Source: Daejeonella sp.
GTDB taxonomy: Bacteria > Bacteroidota > Bacteroidia > Sphingobacteriales > Sphingobacteriaceae
Assembly: GCF_030695525.1 (NCBI RefSeq)
Contig: NZ_JAUYSS010000032.1
Location: 62,001-126,000, forward strand
DNA length: 64,000 nt
Direction of reading: 5' to 3'
Part shown: in pieces, positions 54,596-63,120 of the stretch
Layout of the letters: every line of letters starts with the position of its first letter
Numbering within the stretch: the first letter of the stretch is position 1
Translations under genes and position numbers: made by a program
The notes under the pieces: generated by a model
What the model was told of the DNA's origin: nothing
Seen by the model: only the letters and a program-made list of their open reading frames with translations
Databases searched by the model: none

Positions 54596-55045
54596 TTAAT
54601 AACGGTCATTGTTCCCTTTGCCATGGCCTTTTTGATTCCTTCGATTATCATAACGGCCATTCTGGTTTCTGTCCCCATAATTATCATCGTGTTTGTCACG
54701 CCCGTACCTTTGATCATAATTGTTATTAGATTTTTTTCTTTGTCCCGGAGGCATTCCATGCGGATGCTGATTTCTATTTTGACGTGTATATACCCTTACA
54801 CGTTCATTTCTCATTTCATAATGTCCGGGTACTCTTCGGCTTCCTATCCCAAATATGCCGGCAGTTCGATACTCAGGGATCCAAACCCGTCTCTCACGAA
54901 TTTCATAACGGTATTCGCCACGATTATCTCTGTAAACCTTTTGGTCAGTTTGACCCCATACTGTTTGTACCTGTCGGTATTGGGCCTGTGTTTTGGTAGT
55001 CCCCAATGCTGCAAAGAGGATTGCCAGGATGATTAATTTTTTCAT
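54596..55045 (-). CDS. Secreted basic Arg/Tyr/Asn-rich protein
   Basis: A 149-residue protein with a signal peptide (MKKLIILAILFAALGTTKTQA). The mature part is very basic and rich in Arg, Tyr, Gln and Asn, with RREVWIPEYRTAG-like short repeats early on and a disordered Arg/Asn/Gly/Asp end (RRNQKGHGKGNNDRY). No enzyme motif. A large open frame on the opposite strand (54623-55036) is its mirror image and is not called. Possibly binds anionic polymers at the cell surface. Confidence 0.78.
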   Translation of the reverse strand: MKKLIILAILFAALGTTKTQAQYRQVQTVWGQTDQKVYRDNRGEYRYEIRERRVWIPEYRTAGIFGIGSRRVPGHYEMRNERVRVYTRQNRNQHPHGMPPGQRKKSNNNYDQRYGRDKHDDNYGDRNQNGRYDNRRNQKGHGKGNNDRY

Positions 55046-55225
55046 AGCTGTTTCTTTTTTTTGAACTCTTTTAAGGATAAATCTTAGTATATTATACTAC
55101 AACACAACTAATTTACAATGCTATATTTCGATTGTTCCTTATCTTTCAAAACAAAATTTGTCAATGAACATGAAGATATGATGAAGATAATATTTTATAT
55201 AATGCTGACTTTCTTAATTCAATTG

Positions 55226-55233
55226 TAATTTTG
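55226..55233 (+). promoter_or_regulatory. -7 box directly before the fRMsr gene
   Basis: TAATTTTG, exactly four bases (CACC) before the ATG at 55238. The mRNA is predicted to be leaderless or nearly so. Confidence 0.6.
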
Positions 55234-55237
55234 CACC

Positions 55238-55717
55238 ATGGCAGAAGATTTAAAAATAGCTGGAGGGAGCAAGGAGAAGCAATATCATTCATTATTGCCT
55301 CAGATTTCTGCTTTACTTGAAGGAGAAAATGATAAGATTGCCAATATGGCTAATGTGTGTGCTGCCCTAAAAGAGCAGTTTAACTTCTTTTGGGTCGGTT
55401 TTTATATGGTAAATGGAGGAGATCTGGTTTTAGGCCCATTTCAGGGACCGGTGGCCTGCACCAGGATTAAGAAAGGAAAGGGAGTTTGCGGTACCTCTTG
55501 GGAGCAGGCTCAAACCCTGATTGTTCCTGATGTGGAGGCATTTCCAGGGCATATCGCCTGCAGCGCTGCTTCAAAGTCTGAAATAGTAATACCTATAATC
55601 AAACAAGGGAATGTAATTGGTGTTCTGGATGTTGACAGTGCAGAACTAAATAGTTTTGATGAAACTGATGCAGCATATCTTGCTCAGATTCTTGAACTTA
55701 TTGAATTTAATTCCTGA
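55238..55717 (+). CDS. msrC: Free methionine-(R)-sulfoxide reductase, GAF type
   Basis: A 159-residue single GAF-domain protein. The three catalytic cysteines are Cys74 (PVACTRI), Cys84 (GVCGTSWE) and Cys108 (HIACSAAS), with spacing of 10 and 24 residues that equals the E. coli enzyme (Cys84, Cys94, Cys118). It reduces free methionine-R-sulfoxide with thioredoxin. NFFWVGFYMV and IVIPIIKQGNVIGVLDVDS are the usual GAF strands. Predicted leaderless, followed 71 bases later by the TspO-like gene. Confidence 0.93.
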   Translation: MAEDLKIAGGSKEKQYHSLLPQISALLEGENDKIANMANVCAALKEQFNFFWVGFYMVNGGDLVLGPFQGPVACTRIKKGKGVCGTSWEQAQTLIVPDVEAFPGHIACSAASKSEIVIPIIKQGNVIGVLDVDSAELNSFDETDAAYLAQILELIEFNS

Positions 55718-55788
55718 ATTTAACTTAAATAATCAGGACTTTTGTATTGGGCTAAGAACATTTCTTACCCATATTTTATTAATCAAAC

Positions 55789-56592
55789 ATGAAAACAAGA
55801 TTATTGGCAATTCTGAATTTGATAACACTTGCTTTTCAACTGCTGATTGCATATCTCGTTCAATTAAAAACATTTTCATCTCAGGATGTAGGGCAGGTCT
55901 CCGCCAGATATGATACCGTTTTTGCACCGGCTGGGATTACATTCGCTATTTGGGGACTAATTTACATTTCCCTTATTGCACTTTGTGTATTCCATTTATA
56001 CAAAGCATTTTCGAAATCATCAAGCTGTCAAACAAATCAGGATACCCACAATATGGGATGGTTATTTATCCTCAACAATATAGCTACCGGGCTATGGTTG
56101 ATAGCCTGGGTCAATGCGCAACTATTTTTATCAGTCATTTTGATTCTGATCCAGCTTTTCACTCTCATTAAAATCAGTATTAAAGCCCATATTTCCAATC
56201 CTAATCGTCCAATCCAAACAAAGATATTTACACAATTTCCCCTGAGCATTTACTTTGGCTGGATTTGTATTGCTAGTATAGCGAATATCAGCGCCTGGCT
56301 AAAGTCAAGCGCATGGAATGGAATGGGAATTTCTGAAAGCTATTGGGTTATCATCCTGATAGGCCTAGCAGCTCTTCTTTCCTTGTTTGTTGTTCTGGTC
56401 AGGAGGAATATACCTTTCGGTTTTGTTGTCCTCTGGGCATTATATGGCATCATTTTAAAACGAAAAGAAGTCGATGCTTTATTATTTGAAGACGTGATCA
56501 ATGCCGCTTATGCAGCTTTTGCGATCATATTGGTTGCGTTGATTATCAGAATATTTAAAACCGATAACCCAAAATCATCGCTTAATTATTGA
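55789..56592 (+). CDS. TspO/MBR-related (tryptophan-rich sensory) membrane protein
   Basis: A 267-residue protein with about eight membrane helices, longer than the 160-residue TspO. The FAPAGITFAIWGLIYISLIAL segment (about 44-64) resembles the TspO helix start with its P-x-x-x-x-x-x-W pattern, and tryptophans line several helices. TspO binds tetrapyrroles and cholesterol; this longer Bacteroidota relative is named by that similarity only. It overlaps the HDAC-like gene region by its stop (TTGA). Confidence 0.7.
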   Translation: MKTRLLAILNLITLAFQLLIAYLVQLKTFSSQDVGQVSARYDTVFAPAGITFAIWGLIYISLIALCVFHLYKAFSKSSSCQTNQDTHNMGWLFILNNIATGLWLIAWVNAQLFLSVILILIQLFTLIKISIKAHISNPNRPIQTKIFTQFPLSIYFGWICIASIANISAWLKSSAWNGMGISESYWVIILIGLAALLSLFVVLVRRNIPFGFVVLWALYGIILKRKEVDALLFEDVINAAYAAFAIILVALIIRIFKTDNPKSSLNY

Positions 56593-56597
56593 TTTCC

Positions 56598-57500
56598 TTG
56601 CTTTATATTGCATTTGATCCTATTTATATTCATCCTTTGCCGGTAGCGCATCGCTTCCCAATGCTAAAGTATGAACTCGTTCCTGAACAACTTATATATG
56701 AAGGTTTAATCAGCAGTGAATCGTTGTTTTCACCTGAGAAGCTGGATGAAGATGTTATTTTGCTGACACATGAGCAGAATTACTGGGAAAGACTCAGGGA
56801 TTTGAGGCTGAGTGATGCTGAAATCCGCCGCACAGGCTTTCCATTATCTGCTTCTTTGATAGAACGTGAAATCAGAATTGCGCGTGGTACAGTTGATGGC
56901 TGTATCCATGCTTTAGAACATGGTATTGCCTTTAATGTAGCAGGAGGTACCCATCATGCAGGTTCTTGCTGGGGAGAAGGATTTTGTCTGTTAAATGATC
57001 AGGCTATCGCGGCTAATTATTTGTTAAGTAATTCATTAGCTCAACGTATATTAATCATTGACTTAGACGTTCATCAGGGAAATGGAACTGCTGAAATATT
57101 CAATAATGAAAAAAGGGTTTTTACTTTTTCTATGCATGCAGAAAAGAATTTTCCTTTTAGAAAAGAACCTTCTGATCTTGATGTCGGTTTGGCTGATGGA
57201 ACTACTGATAAAGAATACCTTAAATTGCTTTCTCAGAACCTGAACTATATTTTTGAATCCTTTAAACCTGATTTTATTTTTTATTTGGCAGGTGTGGATG
57301 TCCTCGCAACTGATACATTAGGAAAGCTTAATCTTACTATAGCCGGATGCAAACAAAGGGATGAACTGGTGATAGATAAGTGCCGAAGTTTGAGACTGCC
57401 GGTTCAAATAAGTATGGGTGGAGGCTATTCACCCAAAATTTCAGATATCGTTGAAGCCCACTGTAATACCTATCGGGTTGCACATGATATTTACTTCTAA
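56598..57500 (+). CDS. Histone-deacetylase-family (HDAC-like) deacetylase
   Basis: About 301 residues with the zinc-dependent deacetylase fold. The active-site motif GGTHHAG (about residue 120, the tandem His) and the metal ligands in LIIDLDVHQGNGTAE and in AGVDVLATDTLGKL (Asp) are present, with GGGYSP near the end. Bacterial members act on acetylpolyamines or acetyl-lysines. No ATG exists near the family start (LLYIAFDPIYIHPLPVAHRF), so I use TTG at 56598; TTG at 56589 is an alternative. It is translationally close to the TspO-like gene. Confidence 0.9.
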   Translation: MLYIAFDPIYIHPLPVAHRFPMLKYELVPEQLIYEGLISSESLFSPEKLDEDVILLTHEQNYWERLRDLRLSDAEIRRTGFPLSASLIEREIRIARGTVDGCIHALEHGIAFNVAGGTHHAGSCWGEGFCLLNDQAIAANYLLSNSLAQRILIIDLDVHQGNGTAEIFNNEKRVFTFSMHAEKNFPFRKEPSDLDVGLADGTTDKEYLKLLSQNLNYIFESFKPDFIFYLAGVDVLATDTLGKLNLTIAGCKQRDELVIDKCRSLRLPVQISMGGGYSPKISDIVEAHCNTYRVAHDIYF

Positions 57501-57566
57501 ATATATAGTTTTTAAATTTTACAATTCTTTGATTGCGTAAAATACTGATTTTCAATAAATTTAGTG

Positions 57567-57574
57567 TAAATTTG
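57567..57574 (+). promoter_or_regulatory. -7 box directly before the small 63-residue gene
   Basis: TAAATTTG, exactly four bases (CAGT) before the ATG at 57579. Third example of the same spacing within about 4 kb. Confidence 0.55.
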
Positions 57575-57578
57575 CAGT

Positions 57579-57770
57579 ATGGAAAAGCAACATTTTACCC
57601 GTTACAGGTTCATTGATTCAAGAACTGGCGATTTAATCAGATATATGAACATAAATGATCGCCTTGAAGATCATAACGATAGATTGAAAAAAATGCAATC
57701 TCAGATTTTTAATGAGATTAGAATTCCGGTGGCATCAATTATATATGAGCTTGCCGAACCAGTTTCTTAG
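57579..57770 (+). CDS. Small hypothetical protein, 63 residues
   Basis: A short charged protein (MEKQHFTRYRFIDSRTGDLI...), rich in Arg, Asp and Asn, with one predicted helix (about 25-50). It has an exact -7 box in the leaderless position, which supports transcription and translation. Its last 32 bases overlap the convergent MATE gene. No family recognised; it could be regulatory. Confidence 0.6.
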   Translation: MEKQHFTRYRFIDSRTGDLIRYMNINDRLEDHNDRLKKMQSQIFNEIRIPVASIIYELAEPVS

Positions 57771-59103
57771 AAAAATAATGGAATCTGGTAAAGAGCAGTC
57801 CGGCTGAAACAAGTAAGCCAAGAGTAAGGCCATACCAGATTCCATTAGCACCCCATCCCATTATTATTCCGAGATAATAACCTGCGGGTATACCAATGAC
57901 CCAGTAGGCTACAAAAGTGATCAATGTTGGTATATTAACGTCTCCGATTCCGCGTAGTATACCTAATCCAACAATTTGCGTTCCATCGAACAACTGGAAA
58001 AATGCTGCAATTATAAGTAACTGAGCTGCAATATTTATTACTTCTTCATCTGAAGTATATATCCAAGGTAAGTATTCATTTAAACCAGCGAATAATAAAG
58101 CCGCAATAGCCATAAAGATCAGTACTATATGATAACTTGATATAGCCGATAGTCTGAGATTCAAAAAATCCTCTCTTCCGAAATTATTGCCGGTTTTAAT
58201 GGTTGCAGCAGCAGAAATTCCACTCGCCATCATATATGTAATTGCTGCTAAATTAATTGCTACCAGATGGGCAGCCTGTTCTACAGCACCAATAGTTCCA
58301 ATCAGAATGGCTGATGCACTAAATGCACTTACTTCAAACGTATATTGAAGCGCCACCGGTGTGCCAATCCTCAGGATTTTTAAAGACCTTATTTTATCAA
58401 TCGATTTGTGGGTAAATGATTGCAGATAAACCTTAAAATATTTTGACCTTAATACATAAATACACATAACAATAGCCATTATAGTACGGTCAATTAGTGT
58501 ACTCCAGCCTACTCCATTAACGCCCATAGGTGCAATTCCAAACATGCCTTTAACAAAAATGAGCCCCAGACATACATTGATGAGATTACCCCATAAAGAA
58601 ATCATCATTGCCTGCTTGGTGAAACCAAGTCCTTCGGCGAATTGTTTAAATGTCATGAAAATCATCAATGGCACTATTGAAAAACCCAGCAAACCCAGAT
58701 AGGGTATTGCCTGTTCTACTACCTTTGGATCCTGATCCATTCTATGAATAAACAGGAGAGACCCGTAATAGATGAGTATGAACAGCAGTATCCCAAATAT
58801 TGCATTAATTAATAAACTGTTTACCAGAAGCTTGCCACACTCCCGATTGTTATTTTTTCCACTTTCCTGGGCAATTAGCGGAGTAAGCCCATAGGAAATG
58901 CCCATGCCAATAACAAGAGCTACAATAAACATACTATTGACCAGAGAGACTGCAGCTAAGGGAATTGTACCTGCAAAATGGCCTACAATAATACTGTCAG
59001 CAGTGTGTACCAGCGTATGCCCAAGTTGCGAAATAACAACAGGTATTGCCAGGGTAAGATTGCTTTGATAATGGTATTTGTATTTATGGTATATGCGTTT
59101 CAA
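57739..59103 (-). CDS. MATE-family efflux transporter (NorM-like)
   Basis: A 454-residue protein with 12 membrane segments and the MATE pattern (LAIPVVISQLGHTLVHTADS; VGHFAGTIPLAAVSLVNSMF; GILRGIGDVNIPTLITFVAYW). It exports cationic drugs using a Na+ or H+ gradient. No ATG fits; the start is TTG at 59103 after an AT-rich leader. No regulator gene is adjacent. Confidence 0.92.
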   Translation of the reverse strand: MKRIYHKYKYHYQSNLTLAIPVVISQLGHTLVHTADSIIVGHFAGTIPLAAVSLVNSMFIVALVIGMGISYGLTPLIAQESGKNNNRECGKLLVNSLLINAIFGILLFILIYYGSLLFIHRMDQDPKVVEQAIPYLGLLGFSIVPLMIFMTFKQFAEGLGFTKQAMMISLWGNLINVCLGLIFVKGMFGIAPMGVNGVGWSTLIDRTIMAIVMCIYVLRSKYFKVYLQSFTHKSIDKIRSLKILRIGTPVALQYTFEVSAFSASAILIGTIGAVEQAAHLVAINLAAITYMMASGISAAATIKTGNNFGREDFLNLRLSAISSYHIVLIFMAIAALLFAGLNEYLPWIYTSDEEVINIAAQLLIIAAFFQLFDGTQIVGLGILRGIGDVNIPTLITFVAYWVIGIPAGYYLGIIMGWGANGIWYGLTLGLLVSAGLLFTRFHYFSKKLVRQAHI

Positions 59104-59157
59104 ATGAAATTTTAATAAAATTTGTTTGTGGTAAAATAGTTTTTAAACTATTTTTTT

Positions 59158-59787
59158 CTAAGAAGCAGTATAGTATTCCTCTTTTTCCGTCGTATGTAGT
59201 CTGATTACACCGGAAAGTACCAGGTTGACAAGAATGCGATGGGTTCTTCTTCTTGAAAGATTAAGCATCAGGCTATATTCGCGAGAGGTGATTCGTTCAT
59301 GTTCATTCAGATATTCCAGGAGGGCTTTTTCTTTTGAAGAATATTCAATTAGAACACCATTTTCATTGTTTTCGCGCTTCAGAACATCAATTACAATTTT
59401 ACTGGCCAGCACACTTTTATCCTTGACCCGAATATAGACCCACCATTTTTTATCTTCACCCAGAGCATAATGGGGTTTCATTTCACTCTTATTTATTTCA
59501 GCAACGAGAATTGTTTTATCATCAAGATAGACCTCTTCAAATTTAGGTTCGATAGCGGGTTTACAATAAAAATGGGCTGCCCGGGTAATCATATATTTCT
59601 CTTCATCTTCAGATTTAACCCCACTAATAGTTCCATCATCAGATACCCCTACTAAAAGTCTTCCTCCCTTATTATTTGCAAATGAAACCATTGTTTTAGC
59701 GATTTTTTCACAGCTGGTGATTTTTTTTTTAAAATCCTGTGTGACGCCCTCTCCATCTAAAATTAGTCTCCTGATGTTCATGTCCAT
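59158..59787 (-). CDS. AlbA/Schlafen-type ATP-binding protein with winged-helix tail
   Basis: About 209 residues. The first two thirds form the AlbA_2 (Schlafen DNA/RNA-binding) domain: CEKIAKTMVSFANNKGGRLL and VGVSDDGTISGVKSEDEEKY are the signature. A C-terminal winged-helix region (ALLEYLNEHERITSREYSLM) follows. I chose the ATG at 59787; the frame opens further upstream. The family is a putative transcription regulator or nucleic-acid-binding protein. Starts eight bases after the DUF4442 gene stop. Confidence 0.88.
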   Translation of the reverse strand: MDMNIRRLILDGEGVTQDFKKKITSCEKIAKTMVSFANNKGGRLLVGVSDDGTISGVKSEDEEKYMITRAAHFYCKPAIEPKFEEVYLDDKTILVAEINKSEMKPHYALGEDKKWWVYIRVKDKSVLASKIVIDVLKRENNENGVLIEYSSKEKALLEYLNEHERITSREYSLMLNLSRRRTHRILVNLVLSGVIRLHTTEKEEYYTAS

Positions 59788-59794
59788 TAAATCT

Positions 59795-60280
59795 TTAGTA
59801 GGCAATTGTTTGTTCTTCGCCCTTATACAGGTTACGAATATAAACTTCATTGATTACCGTTGCGCAAAGTACTCCATCCGCATTAAATATATTCATTGGA
59901 TACGCTTTTACAAATTTGCCAACAGTATCCAGTGTGGTTTTAGCCTCCATAATTTGCTCTTCACTAATTGAAATGGTAAAAAACAGATTAGTTGCCCCGG
60001 GTTTTATATACTTAATTTCAGCACTTTTAAGCCAAACCCGACATTTTATCCCTCTTCTTTGAAGTATCTGATCAAAAAGCAGGGCAAAGAAAGGATCTGA
60101 AGCGCTGAATATGGTTCCCCCAAAGATGGTTCGGTTATAATTGATATTCCAAAAGCTTTTCGCAATCTTGACATGTACTCCTGTAAAGCCCTTATCAAAC
60201 TTAATAACCCAGATTCTTTGAAAAAATAGCGGGGGATAAAAACGCATTGCCCATTTGAGCATGTTTTCTGATAATACCAT
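59795..60280 (-). CDS. DUF4442 thioesterase-like hotdog protein
   Basis: About 161 residues. The DUF4442 hotdog pattern is visible: MLKWAMRFYPPLFFQRIWVI, NRTIFGGTIFSASDPFFALL, and the C-terminal strands NADGVLCATVINEVYIR. These are related to acyl-CoA thioesterases such as PaaI, but the catalytic residue is not certain. I chose the ATG at 60280; the frame extends to a TTG at 60298. First gene of a pair with the AlbA-type gene. Confidence 0.88.
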   Translation of the reverse strand: MVLSENMLKWAMRFYPPLFFQRIWVIKFDKGFTGVHVKIAKSFWNINYNRTIFGGTIFSASDPFFALLFDQILQRRGIKCRVWLKSAEIKYIKPGATNLFFTISISEEQIMEAKTTLDTVGKFVKAYPMNIFNADGVLCATVINEVYIRNLYKGEEQTIAY

Positions 60281-60407
60281 CCTTGCAAATATCCGCAAAT
60301 TGACTTGATATTAAAAAATTTCGATTGAATCTGACTGCTTAAAATGAATAAAGCTATTGTTTTGGTTTTTCAATTTTGTTTGTAGATTGGGAGATAAAAT
60401 AATTCAT

Positions 60408-61637
60408 ATGGATCAGGATGCTGTAAATAAGAAAAATGTTAAATTAATCATTATCGTAGCCGCATTAGGCTATTTTGTAGATATATATGACCTGATCCTT
60501 TTTTCAGTTATTCGTATTAAAAGTTTAAAGGGACTGGGGGTTCCGGAAAGTGATTTGCTGGATGTTGGTACCATGCTGATTAACAGCCAAATGTTTGGAA
60601 TGTTGATTGGGGGAATTTTATGGGGTGTGTTGGGTGATAAAAAGGGACGCTTAAGTGTACTTTTCGGTTCTATACTTTTATACTCTGCAGCAAATCTTGC
60701 CAATGGTTTTGTCACAACTGTTGAACAATATGCAATCATACGCTTTATTGCCGGAATAGGTCTTGCAGGTGAGCTGGGTGCCGGTATTACCCTCGTTACC
60801 GAAACGATGAGCAAGGAAAATCGAGGCTATGGCACTATGATTGTCGCAGGGGTAGGCCTCATGGGGGCAGTTGCTGCTGCAATTGTTGGCGAAAATTATG
60901 CATGGGAAACATCCTATATCATAGGGGGGATCATGGGACTATTGCTGCTTGGAATGCGTGTTGGCCTGGCGGAGTCCGGGATGTTTAAAAATTTAAAAAA
61001 CGATGGCGTGAGCAGAGGAAATATTTTTATGCTCTTTTCAGACTGGAAGCGATTTAAAAAGTATCTGAGCTGTATATTAATTGGAATTCCACTTTGGTTT
61101 GTAGTAGGAGTGCTTGTTACATTTTCGCCTGAATTTGGTAAGGAATTAAATGCAACAGAACCTCTTTCGGCCGGGACCGGAATTATGTATTGTTACATAG
61201 GAATAGCCATCGGAGATATAGTTGCAGGCTTTTTGAGCCAGATGTGGCGCTCAAGAAAAAAAGTTATGCTCGTTTTTCTATTGCTTACAGGAGTCAGCAT
61301 TGTAGTTTATCTGAACGCCGAGGGTATGAATTCACAACAGTTTATATGGCTTGTATTGTTCCTTGGTTTCTCATCGGGATATTGGGCAACCTTTGTTACA
61401 ATAGCATCAGAGCAGTTTGGAACGAACCTCAGAGCTACAGTAACTACTACTGTACCCAATTTTGTAAGGGGATCTCTGGTACTGGCAACGCTTTCATTTA
61501 CGGCTTTAAAAGGTAGTTTGGGTATCATTAATAGTGCTTTAGTTGTGGGATTTGTGTCGCTTTTAATAGCCTTAATTGCATTATCCCAGCTTAAGGAAAC
61601 CTTTGGTAAGGATCTGGATTACCTGGAAATAAGCTGA
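60408..61637 (+). CDS. MFS transporter, sugar/metabolite type
   Basis: About 409 residues and 12 membrane segments. The first loop motif is GVLGDKKGRLSVLFGSILLY (MFS motif A), and RFIAGIGLAGELGAGITLVT follows, as in the metabolite:H+ symporter group. I chose the ATG at 60408, behind GGGAGATAAAAT; the frame opens at 60357. Substrate not inferable. Sixty bases upstream of hemF. Confidence 0.9.
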   Translation: MDQDAVNKKNVKLIIIVAALGYFVDIYDLILFSVIRIKSLKGLGVPESDLLDVGTMLINSQMFGMLIGGILWGVLGDKKGRLSVLFGSILLYSAANLANGFVTTVEQYAIIRFIAGIGLAGELGAGITLVTETMSKENRGYGTMIVAGVGLMGAVAAAIVGENYAWETSYIIGGIMGLLLLGMRVGLAESGMFKNLKNDGVSRGNIFMLFSDWKRFKKYLSCILIGIPLWFVVGVLVTFSPEFGKELNATEPLSAGTGIMYCYIGIAIGDIVAGFLSQMWRSRKKVMLVFLLLTGVSIVVYLNAEGMNSQQFIWLVLFLGFSSGYWATFVTIASEQFGTNLRATVTTTVPNFVRGSLVLATLSFTALKGSLGIINSALVVGFVSLLIALIALSQLKETFGKDLDYLEIS

Positions 61638-61700
61638 TCCGAATTGAGTATTTTGAGAATTACTTTCATGATCTAATTAAATAATCATCATTTTTGAAGA

Positions 61701-62612
61701 ATGATTACGAAAGAGAAGATAGCTGAGGCTTATCAACTAATTCAGGATGAAATATGTACGGGACTTGAAATATCTGATGGTTCAGCTAAATTTCAGGAAG
61801 AGTTATGGCAAAGGAATGGGGGCGGGGGCGGCCGTACCCGAATAATTCAAAGTGGAAGCGTCATTGAGAAGGGTGGGGTGAATTTTTCTGCAGTCTATGG
61901 CAAGCTTCCTGAAAATATAAAAAAAGCTTTTGGAGTGACAGAGGATGATTTTTTTGCAACGGGTGTGTCAATTGTTATTCATCCGAATCATCCATGGGTA
62001 CCGATTATTCATATGAATATCCGGTACTTTGAAATGACTGGTGAATCCGGAAAGGATTTGAGATGGTTTGGAGGTGGAATTGACCTTACGCCGCATTATG
62101 TGATTGAAGATGACGCACGTTTTTTTCATTCTGCCTTAAAACAAACCTGCGACCGCTTTCAGTCTGAATTTTATACCAAATTTAAAAATTGGGCCGATGA
62201 TTATTTCTTTATCAAACACCGGGGAGAGACAAGGGGTATAGGAGGCATTTTTTATGACCGCTTAAATCCTCAGACAACAGGCCTGGATTGGGATGATATT
62301 TTTGAGTTTTCCTTGGCTGTAGGAAGAACTTTTTTATCAGTTTATCCCGAACTTATTCGAAGAAATAGAAACAAATCTTTTAACGATGAACAAAAAAAAT
62401 GGCAAATGCAGCGCCGAAGCCGATATGTGGAGTTTAACCTGGTATATGACGCAGGAACTAAATTCGGACTGGAAACCAACGGTAGAATCGAGTCTATTCT
62501 TATGAGCCTTCCGCCCCAGGCTAACTGGATTTATGATTTTAAAGCATCTATAGGTTCTGAGGAAGAAAAGACTCTGAAATTGTTAAAAAAAGAAATAAAT
62601 TGGGTTTCCTGA
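61701..62612 (+). CDS. hemF: Oxygen-dependent coproporphyrinogen III oxidase
   Basis: A 303-residue HemF that decarboxylates coproporphyrinogen III to protoporphyrinogen IX with O2 in haem synthesis. Family signatures: GGGGGRTRIIQSG, VSIVIHPNHPWVPIIHMNIR, WFGGGIDLTPHY, KHRGETRGIGGIFYDRL, and RRSRYVEFNLVYDAGTKFGL. Length is normal. CATTTTTG four bases before the ATG is a 7/8 match to the leaderless -7 pattern. Protoporphyrin is a photosensitiser, and a light/B12 regulator gene lies just downstream. Confidence 0.97.
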   Translation: MITKEKIAEAYQLIQDEICTGLEISDGSAKFQEELWQRNGGGGGRTRIIQSGSVIEKGGVNFSAVYGKLPENIKKAFGVTEDDFFATGVSIVIHPNHPWVPIIHMNIRYFEMTGESGKDLRWFGGGIDLTPHYVIEDDARFFHSALKQTCDRFQSEFYTKFKNWADDYFFIKHRGETRGIGGIFYDRLNPQTTGLDWDDIFEFSLAVGRTFLSVYPELIRRNRNKSFNDEQKKWQMQRRSRYVEFNLVYDAGTKFGLETNGRIESILMSLPPQANWIYDFKASIGSEEEKTLKLLKKEINWVS

Positions 62613-62625
62613 TAAAATAAATCTC

Positions 62626-63027
62626 ATGAAGAAATTTTTCAATGTTTCGTTTGCACTCATGTGCTTAGTTTTAATACCCTCATGCAGTACTGGTCCTCTG
62701 AAAGGAACCTGGCAGTATGATGGAGGGGTTTATGACGGCAGATCCCAAAAAGCCTCTACTGAGTTTCAAATGCAAAGAATCTATAACGCTGATACTTATG
62801 AAGCATTTATGCTCGAAGGCAACAATCCTCCGGAATTATATAATTCAGGTATTTATGAGATAAAAGGTGATAGTTTATTCATTACCAGTAAGTTCAGTAG
62901 CAGACCCTCCCAAAATACCGATGTGACTATCGCCTATAAATTTGCAATTGATATTGATAAACTCACTATCAATGGTGTTTTACCTAATGGAATGATTGTC
63001 GAGGAATATTGGAAAAGGATTAAATAG
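62626..63027 (+). CDS. Lipocalin-like hypothetical lipoprotein
   Basis: A 133-residue predicted lipoprotein (signal with lipobox VLIPSC at about residue 20). The mature region is all-beta with GTWQYDGGVYDG and a final strand MIVEEYWKRIK, resembling the lipocalin-like DUF4488 group. It lies 14 bases after hemF, so it is probably in the same transcript. Function unknown; haem or lipid binding is possible. Confidence 0.8.
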   Translation: MKKFFNVSFALMCLVLIPSCSTGPLKGTWQYDGGVYDGRSQKASTEFQMQRIYNADTYEAFMLEGNNPPELYNSGIYEIKGDSLFITSKFSSRPSQNTDVTIAYKFAIDIDKLTINGVLPNGMIVEEYWKRIK

Positions 63028-63087
63028 TTTCTCAAATCCTTATACCCTGCATTTTCACATATTATTGTAAAATTGCTGTATTAATTA

Positions 63088-63120
63088 TTTTGTTTAAATT
63101 TTTTATCATAAATTTAAACA
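63088..63120 (+). promoter_or_regulatory. MerR/CarH-type promoter-operator
   Basis: TGTTTAAATTT (63091-63101) and AAATTTAAACA (63110-63120) form perfect 11-bp arms with an 8-base spacer. The right arm ends at the base before the ATG. TTTG (63089-63092) and TAAATTTA (63109-63116, a 7/8 -7 box) would make a promoter with a 16-base spacer whose -7 box lies four bases before the ATG. The operator fills the spacer, the typical arrangement for MerR/CarH autoregulation. Confidence 0.7.

Noticed and set aside
54623-55036. A 137-codon plus-strand frame opposite the basic secreted protein gene
   Set aside because: It mirrors the minus-strand gene, which has a signal peptide, terminator and normal composition; the opposite frame has none of these.
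59158-60280. A defence system built on the Schlafen/AlbA-type protein
   Set aside because: The partner is a thioesterase-like DUF4442 protein and no nuclease, toxin or other defence gene is near.
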